From positions 60,326,867 to 60,390,866 of the forward strand of contig OZ020303.1 of NCBI GenBank assembly GCA_963971305.1: a stretch of DNA of 64,000 bases. The letters are read 5' to 3'. The notes below the pieces were generated by a model. That model made no database searches. It was not told where the DNA came from and saw only the letters and a list, made by a program, of their open reading frames with translations. The DNA comes from Arcuatula senhousia (taxonomy: Eukaryota > Mollusca > Bivalvia > Mytilida > Mytilidae). Shown in pieces: positions 46,100 through 57,400 of this stretch (within the stretch, counting starts at the first letter, position 1; each line of letters starts with the position of its first letter). The position numbers were made by a program, and so were the translations under genes.

Positions 46100-46770
46100 T
46101 TTAATGAAATTATAATATTAGATTGCTGAAAGACGCAAAGAGGCAACAATGGGACATTCGAGTGTCAAAAGTCCGAAAAGGCAACGATAAAACCAGCAAA
46201 CATGAAGAGCAGCACGAGGAAACACATAACACAAAATCAACCGAACAGAAATCAACAACGCGAACTCAAAATTACAAATACCAAAACGCGGTTATAAACG
46301 GTTAAATTGGATATGCTATATATCGATATTTCAATTAGTAACCTCTCATCAGTAGCATTTAAACCAAAACATTGGAAGGTCAAAATCCAAAACAAGGTCA
46401 TAACAAGAGTGAACTCAGGTGCTCCGGAAGAGTAAGCGGTTCCTGTTTGAGATAGCACACCCATCGCGCTGCTAATTTCCAATTCAGCGTTTCAAATCCG
46501 GTAAATGAAGATAAAACAAAATTCTACATCAAACCAACATCTGCACTCATTTGAGAGATAGAAATTCTACATTTGTCTACAAGTGCATAGTGTCTACCGT
46601 AAAATTTCTTGAGTAAAGACAGAAACCGAGGAGCAACATAACCCTGTGTTAGCAATTTCTGTGTCAAACGTGGTGCTCTGAAATCGATGTAAATCAGTAA
46701 CGAATCAATTGTGATACAAACAATCCATAAGATGGAGTGATCGGAAAGTTGACGATTGAAAAAAAGAACT
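46100..46770 (-). pseudogene. LINE RT C-terminal remnant, interrupted
   Basis: On the - strand, about 46760-46500 holds the decayed 'LLTQGY..FYGR..DLV' region, and 46470-46400 plus 46260-46120 the 3' flank. A fragment of the 388-bp repeat (46265-46395) is inserted. Confidence 0.5.
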
Positions 46771-47301
46771 GAAAAGTAGCTTTTGAAACACTTTCTAGGA
46801 AATGATACACATAAACATTAATTCAGTATTACTTATGGTTTTATAAGTTCACAAACGTTAACAAGTCCAAAATGATTTAAAGATGAAACCTGTACATATA
46901 TATTTATAAGTGAAAATAAGTCATATATACCAGTAATTTAGCCATATTGTTTTGTAAGCAAACAGAAATGGACATATAAAACAAAATGTATAATGTAAGT
47001 TTTAAAAAGTCATTAGAAAGGGTTTTTTTAATGACTGAATCTCCAGATAGTTACAATATTAAAAAAATGTAAGTATAGAAATTTATATTAAGTTATGAAA
47101 TGAATCTCCAAAGAGATATACAAATAGTTACATTAATAGTTAGATGTATATGATAAGAAAAAGACTTATTTGCTGCATGTTCATATGTTAACATCAATCA
47201 CCAATGTGCAAATCTGCTATATTCTCATCTATTTGCCATACATTATGTATTTTTTCATTTTATTGAATAACGTTTCATTTTGTTATAATCACACGGCAGA
47301 A
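46771..47301. other. AT-rich sequence, no feature recognised
   Basis: No coding signal seen. Confidence 0.4.
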
Positions 47302-47410
47302 CCATTAAGACGAGAAATAATGTTGACGGACGGGACATAGACGTAAAATCCTTGAAACGGATTAAAACACAGGTAAAATACACAATTTGGGATGGATATA
47401 GTCAGAAAAG
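47302..47410 (+). other. Exon-like open segment (unassigned)
   Basis: Flanked by an AG (ACGGCAG) and a strong donor AAAAG/GTAAGA. One frame is open throughout and reads NNVDGRDIDVKSLKRIKTQV then KYTIWDGYSQK. The incoming phase matches the end of copy 1 exon 6 (phase 2), so an alternative 3' splice is possible, but no family is recognised. Confidence 0.3.
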
Positions 47411-47652
47411 GTAAGACATTTTATTTGTTTACAAATAAAAATAGAAAAACTGAAGCGTACAGTATAAAGAAAAATGAACTAGCTCAATATTTATGTTTGA
47501 AACATTGAAATCGGCCATGTAGTTTTCGAGAACATTAACAAACCAATAGCCTACCCTCGTACTATAGCACACTTTCAATACGAGCAACGTGTAGCAAAAA
47601 CCACTTTTTTGTGTTTTTTAAAAGTTTTGTGCTCTTTTAATGATTTTTGAAA

Positions 47653-47737
47653 TTGTATAGGCTGTTCATCAATTTATTCACGAAGCCATGGACTGCAAAG
47701 CATGTCACTGTCCAAGAAAAAGGGGTACATGCAAATA
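47653..47737 (+). other. Exon-like segment with Cys-rich end (unassigned)
   Basis: After an acceptor-like ATTGTATAG, one frame reads AVHQFIHEAMDCKACHCPRK, then RGTCK and a stop. It could be a terminal exon following 47302-47410, but only in one of two possible phases. Not recognised. Confidence 0.25.
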
Positions 47738-50235
47738 ATCTACGTTACGGATGAATACATGCATGATTTATAATGTATCAGACAAATGGTGCGTCTATAT
47801 ACTTTGTCAGCGACTGTCGTATGAACGTCGTGTCTCAACTGCAAACGACAGTCTGAGTTAAATTTAGTGATATTTAATAAAAATGTATCAATATCAGTTC
47901 TGGTGCCGCCAGGTGGATGCAACAACCTTCTCCTTTCTTGTAATTGTAAGATGGCTATTGGTGTGTTCGTTCGTATGAAGCTTCATGTACGTAATGGTTT
48001 TAGTTATGTCAAAAGCTGCAGAACCATATACATGTATCTTAAAGGTCAGGGGTATGTACATCTGAAATGGTTGTCAGCATGACTTAATACATTGCCACAT
48101 AAATGACTCAAGTTAAAGTTTTTTAGATGGTTCAAATGTCTTCATCTGCAAGTGAATTGGCTAATCATGATTTAAGATTGGATAGAAAATAAATAAATTT
48201 TGAAGTCGCCAATCGTACATGTATCCAAAGTGTTACTAATGTGTGTTATGTAGCTCACCTGTTTGTTCCATTTGTCGTGAATAACAATATTATGCATCTG
48301 CATTAACATAAATTCATCTTGACTTACAATTTCAGCATGTATAACTCTGTTTACAGTTTTTGGTAAATGTCCATAGCTAAGAATCTGCAAGTGGTAGAGA
48401 GTCGCCCTTAAGTTTTAACGTTGTCCGTCCGTCCTATTGCCCGTCTACAACTCTTGTGAAAAATATACCTTAAACTAAAACTACTAACAATACAGTTCTG
48501 TACAGTTGGAAAAACTTAAACAATTTTGATAGATTTTGAAAACGGGCTTTGTGAACACTTTAACGCCAAAACTATTTATAATATCCCTCTGATAAAGTTG
48601 CAGGGTAGGTTCAGTATAGCATGTCATGATTAGTATATATTAAAACATATTTCATTCAAATCCATAAAATTTGTTTGAAAAAAAAAGTTCATAGAAAATC
48701 ACGGATTTTTAAATTGGACTTAGTGAACAATAACTGAAAAAAAAACACTTACATGTTTGCCGACGGGACCCTTCCAGACTTTGGCAGTATTTTAGACTTT
48801 AATTTAACGGGCAAGAGGATTTGCTGTTATGTGCGACTGCTCCAGGTGCATGTTAATATTGAATATAACAGTTTAATAATGCAATTATCTGGAATGAAAA
48901 AAAAGATTGTGTTCCACTGGTAAAAGCTGAAGTAAATCTGTGTAAAAACACACATTTATAATAAATATCCGCTATTTTAGCTGTATGAATGAGGGAGGTT
49001 TTGGTGCATTAAAACCAAGTTCAACCATATTTTTAAAGGCCTGTTCTAAATCAAGACTATTGCGATCTCTTATTTCTCCGGTGTGTCTGCGTTGTTGTAT
49101 TTTTTCAGTTCCACGTTTCAGATTGATTCTTCAAGTTCGGTCGTTTTGTTATTACCTTTTATTATATTTGAATTATCGGTTGAGATTAAGTTGTTGTTTT
49201 AAACTTTGTAATATGCATTACAGAATTTATTCCCCGTCTGAACGCTGACATTTTGATGTTGTGGTAAATAGAACATTAGGTAAAATAGTTTTTTTCCAAT
49301 GATTTTTGGTGTTTTGTGTTTACTATGAATTTTTAATATTAACGAAGACATTATGTATTACTTTTTGCAGTCAACATAACAAGAGTGACCTGTCTTGTAT
49401 TTGTATCATCAGAACACTGTCAAATTATGTACCTCTTAATTGTATTTTAGTTACACCTGTTGACTGCAACGCAATCATTTTGCATGTATTGGTCCGTTAC
49501 CAAGTTTTATTGCATGTATTTAGAGTCATTTTGTTATGCTTGAAATATATAAAAAATATTGAACGTTATTATTGGTTATTGATATTTTCATTAAAACAAA
49601 ACTTTATTTAACTTCTTTTACTTATATAGAAGCATAACCATATTATTACTCTATACAGGCCTGTTTATATTAACCAGTTTGAATGGTCCGTGTCAATGTA
49701 ATCAAATCGAGCACACCGTTCGTGAATGATTTGAAAATATACCATTGTGTTCGACAAAAAGATATTAAATCCTTATACAATATGTTCTTGTTTATATACT
49801 GGGCATGTTTTTAAAGTTTATTACATTCATATTTTTGATATTTTCGAGATTAAAAGTTGAAAATTGACTTAAACCGTGAAAAAATTGCATGTATCGTCCG
49901 TTAACAATATTTTTCTCCGTAATGGTTCTGCCGTGTGATAATGTTTCACCTTTTAAATTTTTAAAATTATTTAAACGTAATACTTGTGTGATCTTGTTAA
50001 TACATTTATTTCTATTGCTTATTCAGATTTGTACAGATTTTTGTTATGTTTCATTTTCTACTACATGTAGTTACTTATTTGTCCTGTAACATATATGTAT
50101 CATATTGTTGAGTGTGTCATTATATCATATGCTGAATGAAATTCATTGTTAAGTTATGGTCTATCTTTGTGACACTAAACTTGTTATAAAATATTTTAGA
50201 AAAGACTATTGTTACTTTTAATATTGTTTTGTTAT
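47738..50235. other. Intergenic sequence, no gene recognised
   Basis: Several ORFs (48985-49248, 49306-49611, 49889-50089) are hydrophobic-looking, AT-driven and without recognisable domains. Confidence 0.4.
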
Positions 50236-50241
50236 GCAATA

Positions 50242-50480
50242 GGCAGCTGAGACAATTTTAGAAGATAAATGCCCAATTTTTGAAGATGCAAATTTGGGTA
50301 AAAATAAACACCGTATACTTGCAAATTGAGGTGAATATGTCATTGAAAGAAAACGCTGAAAAACCTTGGTTCCCGGCAGAATTCTTTCATCAATACACCC
50401 TAAATTATGACACTGCAAATGTCCCCTTCACTAACGAAATATTTCACCACAGTTATTCCTTATTTTGGCCAGAATGTTAA
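50242..50480 (+). other. Exon-like open stretch (unassigned)
   Basis: After an acceptor-like ATGCAATAG, one frame reads AAETILEDKCPIFEDANLGK, then stops after a few codons. An adjacent frame (50280-50480) reads MSLKENAEKPWFPAEFFHQY onward to a stop. The composition looks protein-like but no family is recognised. Confidence 0.25.
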
Positions 50481-50639
50481 CAACATTGATAAAAGACTGT
50501 CGAATTGACACTCATGAAAAATGAAACGATTATATACCGTGCTCAGTGCATGTGACCATATTCATATCTTTGTACATAGAATAATTTGTTAACATCTGTG
50601 CTCATCTTATATATCCAAAATCACATCTTTGTCTTCAAT

Positions 50640-51182
50640 CAATTTTACAAGTGAAAAAACAACAACTGAGGAGTCACATAGCCCTAGGTTAGCAATTGCC
50701 TTGTCAGACGTGATGTTTTATCAGGGAAAATCACAATACTCCCCACAAGCTCTAGAATAACGAACCAGTCGTGATGCGCCTACTCCATAAGCTTGAGGGA
50801 CGAAATGTTGCTTATCAAAAAGGAAAAGTCGACGACGGAAAATTTGAAGTCATCCTATTTGTCAGAGCGTTGTACAAAGCCTTCCTTGTGTGGCAAGTTT
50901 GAGATATAAATCAAAATATGAAAACTATTTTGTCCTTCTGGATATAAGGAATGCGACGGATTTGTTGTAACAAGCAATTATACTGCTTACCAATATGGAA
51001 CCCCATGCATTCATTACATCCTGACAACTCCACGTTGTTGATTTCTATTTGGTTGATTTTGTGTGAGTGTTTTTTTTGTTTTGTTTCTTCTTGCTGTTTT
51101 CGTTTGTGTTTTCCAATTTTGTCCACCATTTCGGTCTTTTGACATTCAAATTCCCCCTCTGTTTCTGTTATATTATAGCAAG
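50640..51182 (-). pseudogene. LINE RT C-terminal remnant and flank, strongly decayed
   Basis: Shares with 13065-13465 and 46500-46760 the stretches 'cctaggttagcaattgcc' and 'tccataagcttgagg' of the same inverted RT C-terminal block. No frame remains open. Confidence 0.45.
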
Positions 51183-51455
51183 TCAAGTCTAACAATCCAC
51201 GACCTTGGGTTGCATGACCCCGGTGAATTCTGGTAAACTTGAGAATAATCTCTCTGTTGAAATTTGCAACAATGGAACTTGATCTCTTTGATCAGTTAAA
51301 GTAACAGCTATACAAACAAGATTATCTTGTTTTAGGAAAGAGAAATTTACCTGTATGAAAATGTTACCTGTTTGAAAAATTTACCTGTAGAAATTGAATA
51401 GTACGAACTGAACTAATGAAATGCTATACAGACTACCTGTAGTAGGTTACATGTT
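51183..51455 (-). repeat. Dispersed repeat, inverted copy of 5440-5700
   Basis: Shares TCCACGACCTTGGGTTGCAT and the ACCTGTA-rich end with 5440-5700. Confidence 0.55.
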
Positions 51456-52077
51456 TTTTTAGGAAATACTTGTTATTAAAAACTATTTTCTATATCAGAG
51501 TACTTTTAGCATATTAAAAATATTTTTTTTTATGAAATGCTTTAATAATCATTTTTTTAATGGTTTTTACAACTCTATTCATCATAGTTTGTCCTCAGAT
51601 ATATCTGAAATATCTTATATTACTGATTATTCAGATTTCTTATACATTTTTAGTCATAAACGAGGTCATTCTTATCGAAAGTATACTGTTGAATGACTTT
51701 AGATTACATTGACTGTTTAAGTGTCTATCTGTATATATAGTTTTTGGGCTCGTTTAGAAGGGGTACCAATATCCCCCCCAATCTTTTATCAAATATTCCA
51801 TTTCCGAAAAAAAGTGTTTGCCAATATCCCATATCAGGATTGAAATTTCCCATTACGGGAAATAAAATATGAGCAGAAGCGGTTTCCATATTTGCTTCAT
51901 GTTATACATGTATTTTCAATTATATGTGAATCAAATGGTATGGTCTTTGATGGTGTAAAATGTAAATGATGCATAAGTAAAAAGATTTTGTCCTTAGTGT
52001 AACATTATATTAACAGATTTTGATTTGAAAAGGAAAAAACTATCAAATTGATGGTCATATTACCATCTTTGATGTAG
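51456..52077. other. AT-rich sequence, no feature recognised
   Basis: No coding or structural signal seen. Confidence 0.4.
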
Positions 52078-52168
52078 GAGTTTTCTTCCTTCAGAGTAGG
52101 AGTTTTCTTCCTACAGTGTAGGAGTTTTTTTCCTTAGTGTAGGAGTTTTTTTCCTTCAAGCAAAAAAA
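52078..52168 (+). repeat. Short minisatellite (TGTAGGAGTTTTCTTCCTTCA)n
   Basis: Four imperfect units of 20-26 bp in tandem. Confidence 0.75.
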
Positions 52169-53639
52169 TTCATGCCCATAACAAGTTAATCTCCTCTGTA
52201 TAGATGTCAATTTAACTGATCACGGTAATCATCTTCCATTGTTGCAAATTTCAATAGAGGGATTAAGTTGTAGTTTACCTAATTTCATTAAGGAGTACCA
52301 ATATAAACATGGGGATTATAATTCTTTATTAGCAGTAATAATCACAAAATCGAGGATTCTTTAGTGAAGGACATCAATCATGAAATAACGAATGTGATGT
52401 GAATGGATAAAGCAAGTCTAGGATCATTTTTGTCAAGAAGTAATTGAATACGATTATAATACAATACCAAAACGGGTATAAAAACGATAATTTCAAGAAG
52501 TAACCTCTCATCAGTAGCATTTGAATCAAAACATTTGAAGGTCAAAAACCAAAACTATTTAACGAAAGTGCTCTAAACCTAAGCATTCTAACAGGAAAGC
52601 AGCAAAATCAAGCATCGAGGATATCGACCATGTGAAGTACAAGGAAAGAAACCTGGTTAATTTCAACGACAAAAAAGTATTTAAATTAATTGGTAAATAA
52701 GTGTCAAAACAAGTCTGACGACAAACAAATGGAGGAATAAATAGGCATAATTCGTATTGTCATTTGAATGCAATTTTTCTGCCGAAAAGCACTCACCACA
52801 CTGTACAAAAATATAAAGTTTGACATTTCTATGATTTATTCCATTAATTTTATTTTTTTTACTGAACTCATGGATGACAAAATATGACTACCAGGTATTT
52901 GTACCTGCGTCTTCGATATTTTTCCACCTACAAGATGAAAAGGACTAAATATCCACATTAATTTGACACAAATTTCTAGAGTAACAATAATCAAAATACA
53001 TTTGAAAGTGAGATTTTATTACCGTTGATGTTAGCAAAGCTAGATGATCTGACAGGAAAACCATCAATTAACATCGCGGGTATAGATTTCTATGTAAATT
53101 GGGAATCCAATACAAGGACGGACATTGGTATTCACAATCACTTTTCGGCAATTTTGCTTTTACCTCTCTTGAGATGTTTTAAATTTGTTCTTCAATAATC
53201 TAGTGAAACTTAAGGTATATTTCATCAATAATAACTTGAAAAATGTCGATCCGAGTTCTTAAAATAATCTTCCACTTATATTAACAATAATGCAACAAAG
53301 TCCGGTTATGTCTATCAGATTTTTTACAAGTTGTACATATTTAGAGATAATCAATGATAGTTGTTTTATTATTTGTTTCGATTAAATCGTGAATTGATAT
53401 TATTGTAGCAATATAAATGACTGATTTTAAGGGTGTAGCCTGAGCGAGTTTTAGAATAAGAGGATCATTATCGGAGGAATTAAAACATCTTGGAAATTCA
53501 GAAGCGGTCGATGACGCTAAAAGAAACACAATTTATGAAAAAAAGAAAATTTCCTATAAAAAAGATAATTGAAAATGTGATGCGAGAAAAATGGTGAAGG
53601 TCATTAAAAAGATACAAGTATTTGTCTTGATTAATGCAT
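52169..53639. other. Repeat fragment and unassigned sequence upstream of copy 2
   Basis: A decayed 388-bp repeat fragment lies at about 52465-52700. The - strand ORF at 53341-53529 is not recognised. Confidence 0.4.
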
Positions 53640-53790
53640 GGTCTGTTAAATTGAATGTAATCAGGAACTAAAGTTATACAAAATATAATAAAATGAAACA
53701 AGGACTTTATATCCCACATTCTAAAAATATTATTTTACGCACATGCGTATTTGTTCTATATCAATCGCGTTTATACACATGTCTACCTGG
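53640..53790 (+). promoter_or_regulatory. Putative promoter block of gene copy 2 (uninterrupted)
   Basis: Aligns with 16060-16240 and then, across the transposon gap, with 32682 onward. The conserved block ACGCACATGCGTATTTGTTC lies at 53736-53755. This is the reference for the site without the insertion. Confidence 0.55.
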
Positions 53791-53820
53791 TGTGTCAGAG
53801 AAGAATATTGGGATATATAA
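53756..53820 (+). other. 5' UTR exon 1 of copy 2 (start not fixed)
   Basis: Ends at donor TAA/GTAAGT (53821). The acceptor TTTTTTTTCAG is at 54105, 31 bp before the ATG. Confidence 0.5.
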
Positions 53821-54136
53821 GTAAGTATATATTGACTTGTATTTATTTATTAAAAGTACATGTAAAATGATTTTATCCAGAAAAATAAATTATTTTAAAT
53901 TATACAAAATCAATGTCATGAGTGAAAATATAGATACAAGTGTTATTTCATAAGAAAACTATCGTGTTTTAAAGAGTACGCTTAGTTAAAAAGGCATATA
54001 AATATTTATATCTAGAAAAGTGTTGTTTCAAGTCAAATTTCAATGTTATATAATTTTCTATCTTGTAAAGTTTCATGGTCAGGTCTAATAACAATTTTTT
54101 TTCAGATTCGTTAAAATAATCTAGAATAAAACTTAA

Positions 54137-54475
54137 ATGGCTTCTAATACGATGTTAGTAGAGGCAGTTCGTGTCCTAACTAAAGGAAAAGAAAATGTCA
54201 CATCAGTAAATTCTAAGAAAGGGGTGACTGTGAGTGAAATCGAGAGATGGCTTGTATCACAAAAATATTACCTCACAAAAGACGAATTCAAATGCCCCTT
54301 ACACGTCAGTCTCCAGAAAGAAGTGAATGCAGGAAGACTAGAGAAGTTGGCTTCTGGAACTTATTTCCTGTCTAAGCAGCAGTTGACCAAAGATCGGACT
54401 CAAGAGATGAAACAGAAGGCATCATTGAAAAGGACAGTCTCTACATCTAGTAAAAAGGGGAGGCCAAAGAAAAAG
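54137..54475 (+). CDS. Copy 2 coding exon 1: winged-helix-like region
   Basis: 113 codons ending KKGRPKKK. Donor AAAG/GTATAC as in copy 1. Confidence 0.85.
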
Positions 54476-57400
54476 GTATACAACTATAGGATTTTCGCGG
54501 AAATAGAAGGAGAAACTCGTGGTGGGGATTTTTTTTTATATTTTCAATAGCTTGTGAAATGTCACGCTATCCCTGAGTTAAATAATGTATGGTTTTGTTT
54601 TAATTATCATCATTGGAGCTTGTGTTTTTCTGTCTAAAGCAATAGAAATACGTGAATGTTGAGATATATACATTTGTATATTAAAAAATAATAATAAACG
54701 ATCCTCGTTTGTTATTGAGTCATTTCGATTATTGTTTTTAAGATACAGATGTTATCATGCTTGTATGAATTATCGATTTCAAAAGGTTACGTATAACTAT
54801 GGATCTTAGTATCATTTTCGAAAATATTTGTAAGATGTTTTAGCATTTATTTTTTAGGAAAGACGTTTGTTGAGATTTCTGTAAATAAATTTTCTTTCAC
54901 TCAAGATTACGTAAAAACAGACTTTTAATAACAATTTTCTATTCAACTATGCTACCCTCTTGATTTAAACAGATTTGGGAAGACTTATAGGTTCTTACAT
55001 AAGTTCTTGGAAAAGACCGGCTGATCTTTCACGAGTGATAGAATTTTTCAGTCTTTTTGCGAGTGGAGCGCAGCGGAACGAGTCAAAAGACCCAAAAAAT
55101 TCTATCACGAGTGAAAGATCAAATAAGTTGCCGGTTTTCCAAGAACGCGTGCCTATTTCTTCCGTAAGAAATTAAATTTTATATTCTGAAACCTTAGAGG
55201 ACTTCATTCTTAAAACCGAAAGTATAAAATAACAGTGCATTTCATTGGTCGACATCATCGATCAACATCAATACCGGCGGTTATTATTGGATAATTGACC
55301 AGTGTGAGATCGCTGCACGTGCTCGCATCTCAACCTGGTCATCTCACACTGAAAAGAGTCATTTACGGAAGAAAACATATAGACCAATTTATCAAAATAT
55401 GTTATTACTGAAATGTACGATTGTGTAATTCAGACTTTTTTACAACCAGGATCTTTCGCTCAATATTTCATTCTTGTAAAAATAAACTTGTAATTACCAT
55501 TTTCCCCGCAACATATTACATGTGCATGTCCTAAGCCAGGAATATTTGACAAAGCTTTCGTTTGTACTTGTCTTTTTGATGTTTTCTGTTCCTTGTTTAA
55601 GAAGGGGGTCTATCTGTGACTATTTCAGGGCTTGATTTGAATTATATGCATTTTATTTAGACCATGGGCCAATTGCAGAACCGCGAGCAGTGCCAAATAG
55701 CCTCGTTGAAGGCTGCTGGCGGTTGTCCATTGTGGTTTTTCTCAATTGCCGTTAAATTGTGAACCGTGAGACTTATTCCACATTATTTTCTATCCTGTCA
55801 AACTATGCTAGGCCTCTTGGTTATATATGGGGGGGGGGCTTGGTTTTTTGTTTTGGTCAGAATTATTTTTTCGCGCAGAGCAAGAATTAGCCTCTCATCA
55901 GCAGCATTTGAATCAAAATATTGAAAGGTCATAAACCAAAAGTAGTAAATGAAAAGTACTCAAAGCCAAAGGGTTTGAACATGGAAGCCGAATCCAGCAC
56001 CGAGGATATCAACCATGTGTAGTACGAGGAAAGAAACCCTGGTGTTTACAATTTCGAATTTAACACCAATTCAAAATCGTGTACACAAAGTTTCTTTTCT
56101 TGTACTGCACATGTTCGATATAATCGGTGCTTTTTTGGCTTTCCTGTTCTTTTAGAAAATTTTGAAATATTAACTGTTTGCATGTTTTTGAAAACGATCG
56201 CCCTACACACGGTTTGGCATATTTATTTAGCACGTATTTTACAGAAATTAAAAAGGTTCCATAGTCAGTATGATGAGGCTGTTATAGATGATGAAGAATG
56301 TCCGGTAGATCCACCCCAACCCACAGAGGACGATGGAAATTGTGACTATTGTCTACAGACGGCGGACAATAACAAAATGGGAGAAAGGGAGGAGCTCCTT
56401 GAGTGCAAAGACTGCAATGCTAAAGGTAAAATTGGCGAGGTTGATTTGTAATTCATAATAATGCATCGATTATTAGTTAACAATCTTTAAACAATAATCA
56501 TTTTGCACGTTTGCTAGATTCCTTTAGTTCTAGATAAATACATAATTTCATATTAGTGCTAATATAAGTGTTAAATGTTTAATATAACAGGCATTTTACT
56601 GTTCAAACTGTACTTTTTCAGCCCACCCGTCATGCATGGGATATTCAGAAATTTTGTCAAACAGAGCCAAACTGTATCCATGGCAATGTATAGATTGTAA
56701 AACATGCTGCCTCTGTTTGGATGCGTCTGACCCGGTATGTATAACGTCGGTTAGACAAGACCGATGTCACATCAATATTGTTTCTCTCCTTTATAAACAA
56801 ATTGTTGTGTCAATTAACAAATGTTGTGGTTTGTATAAATATTTGTCCCCCGCCGCAACACGGAGCGGGGACATATAAATGCCGGACGTCCGTCCGTCCG
56901 TCCGTCCGTCCAACTTTTTAGCTCACCTGGCCAAAGGCCATGTGAGCTATTGCCATCACTTGGCGTCCGTCGTCGTCGTCGTCGTCCGTCGTCGTCGTCG
57001 TCCGTCGTCGTTAACTTTTCTTCAAACTTCTTCTCCTCTGAAACGGCTGAACAGATTCAAACCAAAATTGGTCTGATGGTACCTTAGGGTATCCCCCACA
57101 GAACTGATGTGGGGATTTTTGATTTGTCGAAAAACATGGCCGCCGTTGCTAAAAATAGACCAGGGGGGTCAGACTACTGTTGTTGGCTTGTAAATCAAAA
57201 AGTATAAGAGATAGAGGAAATCTGATGCCACCTTACTGCTTCAGCATTAAAAGCTCTACAAAAGTCTCCATTTGGTCCAAGTTGTCAGATGACCCCTTAT
57301 AGCGGTTACAGCCCCCTTAAAGGTGAAAAATAGCGTTTTTTCATGTTTTTGTCCTATAGTATGAAAACTATTGCAGATAGAGAAAAGCTGTTGCTTGCTT

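Noticed and set aside
53341..53719. Small - strand ORFs upstream of copy 2, suggestive of a divergent gene
   Set aside because: No recognised family, no conserved counterpart upstream of copy 1, and no clear exon borders.
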